From positions 159,882 through 223,881 of the forward strand of contig NZ_JAMHIV010000014.1 of the NCBI RefSeq assembly GCF_023897065.1: 64,000 bases of DNA, in the 5' to 3' direction. The translations under genes were made by a program, and so were the position numbers. Source of the stretch: Crossiella sp. SN42. Its GTDB lineage: Bacteria > Actinomycetota > Actinomycetes > Mycobacteriales > Pseudonocardiaceae. The notes under the pieces were generated by a model. The model did not search any database, was not told the origin of the DNA, and saw nothing but the letters and a program-made list of their open reading frames with translations. Of the stretch, positions 1-10,370 are shown in pieces (position 1 is the stretch's first letter; every line of letters starts with the position of its first letter).

Positions 1-1562
1 CCCAGGTCGTGACCGCGACCTCGGCGGCCGACGCGGCCGAGACGGCCAACCCGGCCGCGCTCAAGGAGTTCTACGGCCAGGTCCCGAACTGGCAGCCGTG
101 CAAGTTCAACACCGGGCTGGACTGCGCCACCCTGGTGGTGCCGCTGGACTACCGCAAGCCCAAGCAGGAGAAGATCTCGCTGTCGGTGAGCAGACTCAAG
201 GCCGGCGACCCGGCCAAGCGGCGCGGCATCCTGCTGACCAACCCCGGTGGTCCCGGCGGCAGCGGCCTGGCCATGCCGACCTACTTCTACGGCACCCCGC
301 TGACCGAGGTCTACGACCTGATCGGCTTCGACCCGCGCGGGGTCAACGAGTCCACCCTGCTCAGCTGCGAGGTCACCACCGACCTGCACAAGCTGAACTC
401 CCGCCCGGAGGACAAGGACTTCCCGGCCTGGGCGGCCAGCGCCCGGCAGAGCGAGGAAGCCTGCCGCAAGGCCGGTGGCGCGCTGCGCAAGCACGTCAAC
501 ACGCCCAACACCGCCCGCGACATGGACGTCATCCGCGGCGTGCTGGGGGAGAAGAAGCTCAACTACGTCGGCTACTCCTACGGCACCTACCTCGGCGCGG
601 TCTACGGCAGCCTGTTCCCCAAGCAGCTGGACCGCAGCGTGCTGGACTCCGCGGTGCACCCGGAGTGGATCTGGCGGGAGCAGTTCAAGCGCCAGTCGGT
701 GGCCTTCCGGGAGAACGTGGACCTGTGGGCCGAGTGGGCCGGGCAGCGCAACAACCGCTTCGGCATCGGCAAGACCAAGGCCGAGGTGCTGGCCACGGTC
801 GAGCAGGTGGCGGCCAAGCTGCACGCCAAGCCGGTGGACGGCTTCGACCGCACCCAGTTCGACGCGGGCATGGGCGGCGGCGCGCGGTACCGGTTCAACT
901 GGGAGTTCCTGGCCGAGGACGTGAAGTACTTCCGGGACTTCCAGCCGGGTTCCGCCGAGTTCGCCGAGGCGGTCAAGGCGGGCAAGGAACTGGCCGCGCT
1001 CGGCCTGGCGCAGCTGCGGGCCGGCGTGTTCGACACGGTGACCTGCGAGGCGGACTGGCCGGCCGACCTCAACACCTACTACCAGGACATGCGCGAGTTC
1101 CGGGACCGCTACCCCTACGGCCTCGGCGTCGGCCGCGCCGCGCCGCGCACCTGCACCTTCCGCTCCTTCACCCCGCCGGAGCAGCCGGTCAAGCTCAAGC
1201 GCAAGGGCTACCAGACCGGTCTGGTGATCCAGGCCGACGGCGACACCCAGACCCACTACGACGGCGGCCCGGCCATGGCCGAGCGGCTGGAGAACCACCT
1301 GATCTCGGTGGCCGACGAGGGCCGCCACGGCCTGTACGCCCTCGGCGGCAACACCTGCGTGGACGAGCACGTGAACCGGTACCTGGTCGACGGCGTGCTG
1401 CCGCCGAGCCGGGTGATCTGCGCGGGCACCCCGCGTCCGGACGTGCCGGCCGACACCGAGTCCGCGCGGTCCCGCCGGTCCGCGCCCACCCCGCCGTCCG
1501 CGCTGGCGGAGAAGGTGCGCGCGGCCGCGGTGGCCAACAAGGTGACCAACCTGCCGTTCTGA
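1..1562 (+). CDS. Secreted tripeptidyl aminopeptidase-like alpha/beta hydrolase (S33), 5' truncated
   Basis: Serine exopeptidase of the alpha/beta-hydrolase fold, expected to release short peptides from protein N-termini outside the cell. The oxyanion-region motif NPGGPGGSG and the nucleophile elbow GYSYGTYLG are visible, followed by a C-terminal TAP-like part with the catalytic Asp in QADGDTQTHYDGG and the His in DEGRHGLYA. The frame is open back to the window edge and the visible start at position 9 has no ribosome site, so the signal peptide and true start lie outside the window. A strong hairpin follows the stop. Family assignment is secure; the exact substrate is inferred. Confidence 0.85.
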   Translation, partial: QVVTATSAADAAETANPAALKEFYGQVPNWQPCKFNTGLDCATLVVPLDYRKPKQEKISLSVSRLKAGDPAKRRGILLTNPGGPGGSGLAMPTYFYGTPLTEVYDLIGFDPRGVNESTLLSCEVTTDLHKLNSRPEDKDFPAWAASARQSEEACRKAGGALRKHVNTPNTARDMDVIRGVLGEKKLNYVGYSYGTYLGAVYGSLFPKQLDRSVLDSAVHPEWIWREQFKRQSVAFRENVDLWAEWAGQRNNRFGIGKTKAEVLATVEQVAAKLHAKPVDGFDRTQFDAGMGGGARYRFNWEFLAEDVKYFRDFQPGSAEFAEAVKAGKELAALGLAQLRAGVFDTVTCEADWPADLNTYYQDMREFRDRYPYGLGVGRAAPRTCTFRSFTPPEQPVKLKRKGYQTGLVIQADGDTQTHYDGGPAMAERLENHLISVADEGRHGLYALGGNTCVDEHVNRYLVDGVLPPSRVICAGTPRPDVPADTESARSRRSAPTPPSALAEKVRAAAVANKVTNLPF

Positions 1563-1587
1563 TTCATCGCTGAGACAACAAAAAAAG

Positions 1588-1619
1588 GAGAAGGCCCGGC
1601 GCTCGCGCCGGGCCTTCTC
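1588..1619. terminator. Intrinsic terminator hairpin after the S33 peptidase
   Basis: A perfect 14-bp stem (1588-1601 with 1606-1619) has a CTCG loop and an A-run just upstream (1580-1586). The A-run would act as a U-tract for transcription from the minus strand; the plus side has only a weak T content. Confidence 0.75.
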
Positions 1620-1779
1620 ATCCCTCCGGTCCCCACCGGTAGTTCTACTGTGGACGGTCAGGGCCGTTCGGGCCAGTCCATTACTCCTATCGGGTCTGTG
1701 TGGTGCCTTGCTGGTTTAGCCCAACCAGCCCACGATCAACTCCGGTAGCGACAAGCCGTCGCGGACAGAGGAGGAAGTC

Positions 1780-2559
1780 GTGGGTGGCGAACTACGCCGG
1801 GGACTCGCGGACGCGTGGTCCATGGTGGCGACATTTGTGCCGAAGCTCTTCGGCTTCTTGCTGATCCTGTTGGTCGGCTGGCTGATCGCCAAGGCGCTGG
1901 CCAAGGTGGTCTCGTTGCTGCTGCGCAAGACCGGCTTCAACCGGCTGGCCGACAAGGCGGGCGTGGGCTCGCTGCTGGCCAGCCAGCGGGTGGACGCCGC
2001 CGAGATCATCGTCAAGCTCGTCTACTACTTCGTCCTGCTGATCGCACTGCAACTGGCCTTCAGCGCCTTCGGCACCGGCAACGCGGTGAGCCAGCTGCTC
2101 ACCGACATCGTCAGCTACCTGCCGCGGATCGTCGTGGCGATCGTGCTGCTGCTGGTGGCCGCGGCCATCGCCAGGGTGGTGCGGGACATGGTCAGCGCCG
2201 CGCTCGGCGCCCGCCCGTTCACCCCGCTGCTGCGCGGCATCACCTACGTCTTCATCCTGGCGCTGGGTGTGATCGCCGCGCTGAACCAGCTCGGCATCGC
2301 CACCGCGGTCACCCTGCCGGTGCTGATCACGGTGCTGGCCACGGTCGGCGGCATCCTGGTGGTCGGCGTCGGCGGCGGCCTGATCCGGCCGATGCAGGAC
2401 CGCTGGGGCCGCTGGCTGAGCCGGATCGAGAGCGAGGCCGCGGCTGGCCGCAACCCCGCTCCCGCGCCGGGCACCTCAACGCCGCCGGGGCCGCCGCCGA
2501 ACAACGACCCGACCCCGCCGGCCGGCACGCCGATCCCGCCGATGCCGCCCGCGCAGTAG
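1780..2559 (+). CDS. Mechanosensitive-channel-like TM-helix repeat protein
   Basis: Integral membrane protein of 259 residues with repeated amphipathic/hydrophobic helices (for example FLLILLVGWLIAKALAKVV near residue 28, then four to five more segments to about residue 205). This matches the conserved TM-helix repeat family related to small mechanosensitive channels. The C-terminus, from about residue 220, is a Pro/Ala-rich cytoplasmic or periplasmic tail. The GTG start at 1780 is chosen because GAGGAGG lies 5-10 bases upstream. It is convergent with the phytase gene, with stops almost touching. Channel activity is inferred from the family only. Confidence 0.7.
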   Translation: MGGELRRGLADAWSMVATFVPKLFGFLLILLVGWLIAKALAKVVSLLLRKTGFNRLADKAGVGSLLASQRVDAAEIIVKLVYYFVLLIALQLAFSAFGTGNAVSQLLTDIVSYLPRIVVAIVLLLVAAAIARVVRDMVSAALGARPFTPLLRGITYVFILALGVIAALNQLGIATAVTLPVLITVLATVGGILVVGVGGGLIRPMQDRWGRWLSRIESEAAAGRNPAPAPGTSTPPGPPPNNDPTPPAGTPIPPMPPAQ

Positions 2560-2560
2560 C

Positions 2561-3835
2561 TCAGCGCGCCAGCGACGCCAGCACGTCTTTCCAGCTCAGG
2601 TAAGCGAAACCGGTGGTCTCCAGTTCCTCGCCAGAGGGATCGGTGGCCACCGGTTTCCGCTCTCCGTCGTGCACCACGAGCAGCCCGGCCGGGTATCCGG
2701 GCAGCGGCGTGGTCACCACGGCCGCCCCGTCGGAGTGCTCCACCGAGTCCCGCCCGTGCCCCTCGCGCACCCGGAAAGTGCCGAGCACCTTGCCCGGCTT
2801 GACCCGGTCGTAGACCACGAACCGCGAGTCACCCTGGCTGGAGGCGACCAGCTGTCCCTCGCCCTCGCCCTCGCCCTCGCCGGCGTCGGCGATGGTCAGC
2901 CCCTCGGCGTCCGCGGTCAGCCACTTGCCGCCGAAGCCGGGGTCCGGGCCGTCCGGCACGCACTCCTCGGTCTGCTCGTCGTACTTGGCCGGCACCCCGA
3001 ACTCGCGCACCCGGTCGATCAGCTCCGGCTGGCCGAAGCCCTTGGCGGACAACGGGATCCGCCAGATGCCGACATCCTCCTGGGCGGCGTAGAGCACCCG
3101 GTGCCGGGAGTCGATCACCATGCCCTCCAGCTGCGGCCGCTCACCCGGCTCGGCGCACGGAGTCCAGGTCTTGCCGTCCGGCAGCCGGAAGCTGGCCGGG
3201 ATGTCCACAGTGGACAATTGGCGCACGCTGACGCCGGCGCCGGTGCGCACCGGGGTGAGCAGGGCCAGCCGGGTCTCGTGGCGGCGGCTGGCCACCACCA
3301 GCGGGACGCCCCGGTCGGTGCCGGCGGCCAGGCCGTAGGCGGTGCGCTGCTCGTCCACCTCGGCCTCGGTCGCGCTGAACACCCTGGGCGTCTCCGCCGC
3401 GGTCACGTCGGTGAGCACCTGTTTCCCGGCCGCCGCGCCGCGCGGGTCGACCCGGTACACCCGCACCCGGTCCCGGCCGCGGTCGCTGACGAAGGCCAGG
3501 TCGCCCAGCAGGTCCACGTTGTTGAACCGGCCGGGCGCGGCCCCGGCCCGCGGCGGCGGTGGCGCGGCCACCAGCTGCAACTGCTTGCCCGCGAGGTCGA
3601 AGGCGGCCAGGCCGCCCTCCTTGAGCGTGCCGAGCACCACGCTGTGCTCCCGCCGGGACGGGTGCGTCCAGATCGCCGGGTCGTCGGCGTTGGAGTTGGG
3701 CGGGACGCCGCTGGGATCGTCGACGAACGGCGGGGTCTGGGCGACGGGGACGACGGTGCCGGGCCCGGCGTTCGCGAGGCCGGGCAAGCCGAGCACGAGC
3801 AGGGCGACAACTGGGGGGACCAGCAGGTTGCGCAT
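2561..3835 (-). CDS. Secreted phytase (beta-propeller type)
   Basis: Predicted extracellular myo-inositol hexakisphosphate 3-phosphohydrolase that releases phosphate from phytate. A signal peptide (MRNLLVPPVVALLVLGLPG, cleavage near ANA) precedes a beta-propeller whose family signature is seen in NADDPAIWTHPSRREHSVV, LYAAQEDVGIWR, ADAEGLTIAD and QGDSRFVVYDR. The length of 424 residues fits secreted actinobacterial phytases. A tandem Glu-Gly dipeptide run, encoded around 2860-2885, sits in one loop. The gene is divergent from the FMN riboswitch unit. Confidence 0.8.
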   Translation of the reverse strand: MRNLLVPPVVALLVLGLPGLANAGPGTVVPVAQTPPFVDDPSGVPPNSNADDPAIWTHPSRREHSVVLGTLKEGGLAAFDLAGKQLQLVAAPPPPRAGAAPGRFNNVDLLGDLAFVSDRGRDRVRVYRVDPRGAAAGKQVLTDVTAAETPRVFSATEAEVDEQRTAYGLAAGTDRGVPLVVASRRHETRLALLTPVRTGAGVSVRQLSTVDIPASFRLPDGKTWTPCAEPGERPQLEGMVIDSRHRVLYAAQEDVGIWRIPLSAKGFGQPELIDRVREFGVPAKYDEQTEECVPDGPDPGFGGKWLTADAEGLTIADAGEGEGEGEGQLVASSQGDSRFVVYDRVKPGKVLGTFRVREGHGRDSVEHSDGAAVVTTPLPGYPAGLLVVHDGERKPVATDPSGEELETTGFAYLSWKDVLASLAR

Positions 3836-3941
3836 GGCTCAACCCTGGCGGTCGCAGATGAACGCGAACAGTCTTTCAGGTCACTATCCCCTGGGCGGAA
3901 TAGCGACGGGGGAGGACAGTGTTGGCCAGAGCAGAAGTGTC

Positions 3942-4068
3942 GTGCGCTCCGGGGTCGGTGAAAATCCGAGCCGGCGGTGAAAGCCCGCGACCCGCCGGCA
4001 GCCAGCCGGCGGTTGACACGGTGAAATTCCGTGGCCGACGGTGACAGTCCGGATGGGAGGCAGCGCAC
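3942..4068 (+). promoter_or_regulatory. FMN riboswitch (RFN element)
   Basis: Flavin mononucleotide aptamer in the 5' leader of ribM. P1 is formed by GTGCGCT (3942-3948) and AGCGCAC (4062-4068). Conserved RFN landmarks appear in order: GGTGAAAATCC, GAGCCGGCGGT, AGCCCGCGACCC, GGTTGACACGGTGAAATTCC, GTGGCCGACGGT, AGTCCGGATGGGAG. The downstream PnuC-type transporter gives functional support. Confidence 0.95.
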
Positions 4069-4085
4069 GCGCGCCCGCGTGCGCT
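4062..4085 (+). promoter_or_regulatory. Hairpin competing with riboswitch P1
   Basis: AGCGCACGCG (4062-4071) pairs perfectly with CGCGTGCGCT (4076-4085) around a 4-base loop. It uses the 3' strand of P1, so aptamer P1 and this stem exclude each other. Its right arm can alternatively pair with CGCACGC at 4098-4104. It is probably part of the expression platform; the direction of the switch is inferred, not shown. Confidence 0.55.
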
Positions 4086-4164
4086 GACGTCTGAGTCCGC
4101 ACGCCGGTGTCGCGTCGCCGTTCCCAGAAGCAGGCCCGGGGGCCTGGACTGTGGGGAGAGGCAG

Positions 4165-4800
4165 ATGCGGTTCCTGATGGACCACGGGTTCGAGTTCTTC
4201 GGCCAACGGGTCGCCTACGCCGAGCTGATCGGCCAACTGGGCGCGCTGGCCGTGGTCTTCCTGGCCCAGCGCCGCACCCTGTGGACCTGGCCGGTGCAGA
4301 TCGTCACCGCGGTGCTGCTGTTCAGCGTCTACCTCTCCGCCCAGCTCGGCGGCCTGGCCACCCGGCAGGTCGCGGTGCTGGCCATCGCGCTCTACGGCTG
4401 GTGGGCCTGGACCCGCCGCCGCGACCCGGTCTTCGGCGTCGCGGTGCGCGCGGCCACCACCACCGAACGCCTGGTGATGGTCGGCCTGATGCTGGTCGGC
4501 ACCACCGGTTTCGCGCTGCTGCTGGACGCGCTGGACGCCTCCTGGGCGCCGTGGCCGGACGCGTGGATCTTCATCGGCACCCTGGTCGCCTACGGCGCGC
4601 AGGCCTACGGGCTGGTCGAGTTCTGGCTGGTGTGGCTGGCCGTGGACGCGGTCGGCGTGCCCTTGCAGCTGATGTCCGGGCTGTGGTTCTCCGCGCTGGT
4701 CTACCTCGTGTTCGCGGTGCTGGTGATCCGCGGCTGGCGGGACTGGAACCGCACCGCGGCCGCCGCCCGGCAACGAATGACGGTTGACACGATCGGGTGA
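4165..4800 (+). CDS. ribM: Riboflavin transporter, PnuC family
   Basis: Inner-membrane facilitator for riboflavin uptake. The 211 residues show about seven hydrophobic segments and the PnuC-type motifs WTWPVQIVTAVLLFSVY, YGWWAWTRR and EFWLVWLAVDAVGVPL. PnuC proteins with an FMN riboswitch in front are the RibM riboflavin transporters known from Corynebacterium and Streptomyces, which separates this gene from nicotinamide riboside PnuC. The ATG at 4165 follows GGGGAGAGG. It is expected to be repressed when FMN is plentiful. A hairpin at 4808-4847 separates it from the next gene. Confidence 0.88.
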   Translation: MRFLMDHGFEFFGQRVAYAELIGQLGALAVVFLAQRRTLWTWPVQIVTAVLLFSVYLSAQLGGLATRQVAVLAIALYGWWAWTRRRDPVFGVAVRAATTTERLVMVGLMLVGTTGFALLLDALDASWAPWPDAWIFIGTLVAYGAQAYGLVEFWLVWLAVDAVGVPLQLMSGLWFSALVYLVFAVLVIRGWRDWNRTAAAARQRMTVDTIG

Positions 4801-4807
4801 CGGTGAT

Positions 4808-4847
4808 GGGTTCGGGCCGGGGCTCACTGGGGGCCTCACCCGAACCC
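4808..4847 (+). terminator. Hairpin between ribM and the M14 peptidase gene
   Basis: GGGTTCGGG (4808-4816) pairs with CCCGAACCC (4839-4847). There is no T-tract. It may end or attenuate ribM transcription. Confidence 0.4.
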
Positions 4848-4860
4848 ACCGAGGAGTCAC

Positions 4861-6114
4861 GTGCGTCGACTCATCGCCCTGGCCGCGCTGACCACAGCCG
4901 CCCTTGGCCTCGTCACACCCGCCGCGACCGCGGCGCCCGCCCCGCCGCGCACCGGCTTCGAGCAGACCAACGGCGCCAGCTGGACCGGCCTGGACGAGGA
5001 GCAGGCCTTCCTCGCCGCCGTGGACAGGGCGAGCCGCCACACCACCGTCTCCCGCATCGGCGAGAGCGTGCAGGGCCGCCCGATCAACCTGGTCCGGGTC
5101 GGCCCCGCGCACGCCATCAGCACCGTGCTGTTCATCTGCTCCCAGCACGGCGACGAGCCCTCCGGCCGCGAGGGCTGCCTGAGCAAGCTGCGCGACCTGG
5201 CCTTCCAGCGCGCGGACCCCAAGGTGCGGTACCTGTTCGTGCCCACCGCCAACCCGGACGGGCGGGCCGCGGACACCCGCACCAACGCCAAGGGCGTGGA
5301 CATCAACCGCGACCACCTGCTGCTGGTCTCCCCGGAGGCGAAGGCACTGGCCAAGGTGATCAAGGACTACCGGCCGGAGGTCATCCACGACCTGCACGAG
5401 TACGGCGCCACGCCCAAGGTCTACGACAAGGACGTGCTGTACCTGTGGTCCCGCAACCTCAACGTGGACGGCCACCTGCACGAGGAGTCCGTCGCGCTGT
5501 CCCAGGACTACGCCAAGCCACACGTGGAGCGCGCGGGGCAGACCACCGGCGAGTACGGCATCTGGACCGACCCGGTGACCGGCAAGCCGATCCGCCAGGT
5601 CGCCGGTGACGGCCAGGAGCGCATCCTGCGCAACACCGCGGGCCTCAAGCACGCGGTCGGCATGCTGCTGGAGACCAAGGTGGACGCCAAGGACGCGGCC
5701 GAGGCCGCCGATCCCGCGCTCAACCAGCGCCGCCGGGTGCAGGGCCAGCTGGCCGCGGTCGCGGGCACGGTCAAGCTGGTCGCCGACCGCTGGGCGCCGA
5801 TCCAGCTGGCGGTGGCCAAGAGCAGGCTGGCCGCGGTGCTCGGCCAGGGCCCGGTCTACTTCGGCGGCGCGGACAACGAGCCGGCCAAGCCCGAGGACGT
5901 GGAAAAGAACCCGGCCTGCGGGTACCGGCTGACCGCCGAGCAGTTCGCCGCGCACCGCGAGGTGCTGGGCCTGCACGGCATCTTCTCGGTGCCGGTGCCC
6001 GGCGGCCGGATCGTGCCGCGCCACCAGGAAGCCGGGAAGCTGGTCCCGCTGCTGCTGGACCCGCGCGCGGACTACGGCCTGGTGAAGGCCACCCCCGCGC
6101 CGCACTGCGTCTGA
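4861..6114 (+). CDS. Secreted M14-family zinc metallocarboxypeptidase
   Basis: Exported zinc peptidase of 417 residues. The signal peptide is MRRLIALAALTTAALGL with an Ala-rich cleavage zone near residue 27. Zinc ligands of the M14 fold are seen in SQHGDEPSGRE (His and Glu) and HDLHEYG (second His), with NPDGR and DINRDH between them as in carboxypeptidases. The GTG start at 4861 follows GAGGAG with good spacing. A bidirectional terminator separates it from convergent aceE. Specificity cannot be read; it is only distantly like the second M14 enzyme at 30.6-32.1 kb. Confidence 0.8.
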   Translation: MRRLIALAALTTAALGLVTPAATAAPAPPRTGFEQTNGASWTGLDEEQAFLAAVDRASRHTTVSRIGESVQGRPINLVRVGPAHAISTVLFICSQHGDEPSGREGCLSKLRDLAFQRADPKVRYLFVPTANPDGRAADTRTNAKGVDINRDHLLLVSPEAKALAKVIKDYRPEVIHDLHEYGATPKVYDKDVLYLWSRNLNVDGHLHEESVALSQDYAKPHVERAGQTTGEYGIWTDPVTGKPIRQVAGDGQERILRNTAGLKHAVGMLLETKVDAKDAAEAADPALNQRRRVQGQLAAVAGTVKLVADRWAPIQLAVAKSRLAAVLGQGPVYFGGADNEPAKPEDVEKNPACGYRLTAEQFAAHREVLGLHGIFSVPVPGGRIVPRHQEAGKLVPLLLDPRADYGLVKATPAPHCV

Positions 6115-6130
6115 GCCGCGCCAAGCGACA

Positions 6131-6167
6131 AAAAAAGGGGCTCCCCACCATCGGGAGCCCCTTTTTT
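6131..6167. terminator. Bidirectional intrinsic terminator
   Basis: A perfect stem GGGGCTCCC/GGGAGCCCC (6137-6145 with 6153-6161) is flanked by A6 on the left and T6 on the right. It serves the convergent M14 peptidase and aceE genes. Confidence 0.92.
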
Positions 6168-6176
6168 CGCGTTCGC

Positions 6177-8945
<2,769 letters not shown>

Positions 8946-9058
8946 GGGTTCTCCTCGCCATGCTTCGTCGTCAGTTTCGGGGCAGCCTTTCTCGGCCACG
9001 CGGTGTCAGTTGAGCATCCCACGCGTTGGCGCTGCCGTGTCATCGTCCCCCATCCTTA

Positions 9059-9074
9059 CGCGTGCGCGCACGCG
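9059..9074. promoter_or_regulatory. 16-bp GC palindrome in the aceE/DUF3052 divergent region
   Basis: CGCGTGCGCGCACGCG is a perfect palindrome about 115 bases upstream of the aceE start, followed at 9086-9095 by the palindrome ACCGGCCGGT. It could be an operator for a regulator of pyruvate dehydrogenase. No binding protein can be named from the sequence. Confidence 0.35.
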
Positions 9075-9277
9075 CGTCACCGCTACCGGCCGGTAACTGT
9101 CAATAGTCCGATCGAGGGCAGCCGGATGCCGCCAGTTGGGAAGCCATTCCGGCGTGTCCCGCCTCGTGCAGTTGCGCAGGTGGCCACTCGCAGTGTTCGC
9201 TAGCCGGGATCGGTTGGACACACCAGTGCGGCGGCCGTTGGGCTTGCCGCACTCGCGTAGTTGGAGGAGTGACACTC

Positions 9278-9709
9278 GTGGTCGCCGCGGAAGGCGCTGA
9301 AAAGGTCGGCGTCGCCGAGAGGCTCGGTATTGAGCCGGACATGGTGGTCCAGGAACTCGGCTGGGACGAGGATGTCGATGACGACATCCGCGCCGCCGTG
9401 GAGGAGCGCTGTGGAGGCGAACTCCTCGACGAGGACGCGCAGGAAGTCATCGACGTGGTGCTGTACTGGTGGCGAGAGGGTGACGGTGATCTCACCGACG
9501 ACCTCGTCGACGCCATCACACCACTCGCCGACGAGGGCGTGATCTGGCTGCTGACACCCAAGACCGGAAAGCCGGGCTACGTGGAGCCGAGTGACGTCGG
9601 CGACGCGTCCAGCACGGCGGGACTGTCCGTCACCTCGACACTGTCGGTGTCGGAGGGCTGGACGGCCACCCGGCTGGTCGGCGCTCGGGCCGGGAAGCCC
9701 AAGCGCTGA
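9278..9709 (+). CDS. DUF3052 family protein
   Basis: Acidic soluble protein of about 143 residues matching the actinobacterial DUF3052 family (homologue of Rv2239c). Recognisable segments are VAERLGIEPDMVVQELGWD, VIDVVLYWWREGDGDL and EGVIWLLTPKTG. The function is unknown. The track start at 9269 lies directly on the Shine-Dalgarno GGAGGA, so the in-frame GTG at 9278 is preferred. It is divergent from aceE and upstream of ahpE, a conserved neighbourhood. Confidence 0.85.
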   Translation: MVAAEGAEKVGVAERLGIEPDMVVQELGWDEDVDDDIRAAVEERCGGELLDEDAQEVIDVVLYWWREGDGDLTDDLVDAITPLADEGVIWLLTPKTGKPGYVEPSDVGDASSTAGLSVTSTLSVSEGWTATRLVGARAGKPKR

Positions 9710-9783
9710 GACCAAGTCTGTGAGTTCTCCCTGAGGGTCTAGGCTGGCTCGCGAAGCCAGCCAGACTCCCAGGAGAGTGCTCG

Positions 9784-10248
9784 ATGACGATCGAGGTCGG
9801 TACGCAGGCCCCGGACTTCACGCTGCCGGACAGCAACAAGGAGAAGGTCACCCTCTCCTCGTTCCGTGGCGAGAAGAACGTCCTGCTCGTGTTCTACCCC
9901 TTCGCGTTCAGCGGCATCTGCACCGGTGAGCTGTGCCAGGTCCGGGACGAGATCGGCGACTACCAGAACGACGCCGTGCAGGTGATCGGTGTGTCCGTGG
10001 ACACCCCGTTCAGCCTCAAGGCGTGGGCGGCGCAGGAGGGCTACACCTTCCCGCTGCTGTCCGACTTCTGGCCGCACGGCGAGGTCGCCAAGTCCTACGG
10101 CGTCTTCAACGACACCGCCGGTTTCGCCGTCCGCGGCACCTTCCTGATCGACAAGGACGGCATCGTCCGCTTCGCCGAGGTCAACGGCCCCGGCGAAGCC
10201 CGTGACCAGTCCGCGTGGAAGAAGGCGCTGACCGAGCTGGCCAGCTGA
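9784..10248 (+). CDS. ahpE: Peroxiredoxin AhpE
   Basis: Thiol peroxidase that reduces peroxides and peroxynitrite in the cytosol. The peroxidatic Cys is in YPFAFSGICTGELCQ (about residue 45), with a second Cys four residues on. The Arg and Trp of the family lie in GFAVRGTFLIDKDG and QSAWKKAL. The length of 154 residues fits mycobacterial AhpE. ATG 9784 is preceded by AGGAGAG. It sits next to DUF3052 as in mycobacteria and just ahead of the tRNA-Val attachment site. Confidence 0.93.
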   Translation: MTIEVGTQAPDFTLPDSNKEKVTLSSFRGEKNVLLVFYPFAFSGICTGELCQVRDEIGDYQNDAVQVIGVSVDTPFSLKAWAAQEGYTFPLLSDFWPHGEVAKSYGVFNDTAGFAVRGTFLIDKDGIVRFAEVNGPGEARDQSAWKKALTELAS

Positions 10249-10297
10249 ACCACAAGATCGCGCAGCGCCCCGGGCGGTACGCTCGGGGCCGCTGCGG

Positions 10298-10370
10298 GGG
10301 CGCATAGCTCAGTGGGAGAGCACTCGCCTTACAAGCGAGGGGTCGTTGGTTCGAACCCAACTGTGCCCAC
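10298..10370 (+). tRNA. tRNA-Val (anticodon TAC)
   Basis: The acceptor stem GGGCGCA/TGTGCCC, D-arm TAGCTC..GAGC, anticodon arm CTCGC-CTTACAA-GCGAG and T-arm GTTGG-TTCGAAC-CCAAC all fold correctly. The anticodon is TAC. CCA is not cleanly encoded (ACCCA follows). The 3' half is the apparent insertion site of the serine-recombinase element. Confidence 0.95.

Noticed and set aside
2860..2885. Tandem 6-base repeat in the phytase gene as a phase-variable tract
   Set aside because: Only about four copies of a six-base unit, which keeps frame (Glu-Gly), so no switching is expected.
3403..6105. 900-codon minus-strand frame across phytase, riboswitch, ribM and the M14 gene
   Set aside because: It crosses a conserved RNA and four clear genes; low-complexity composition shows it is a GC shadow.
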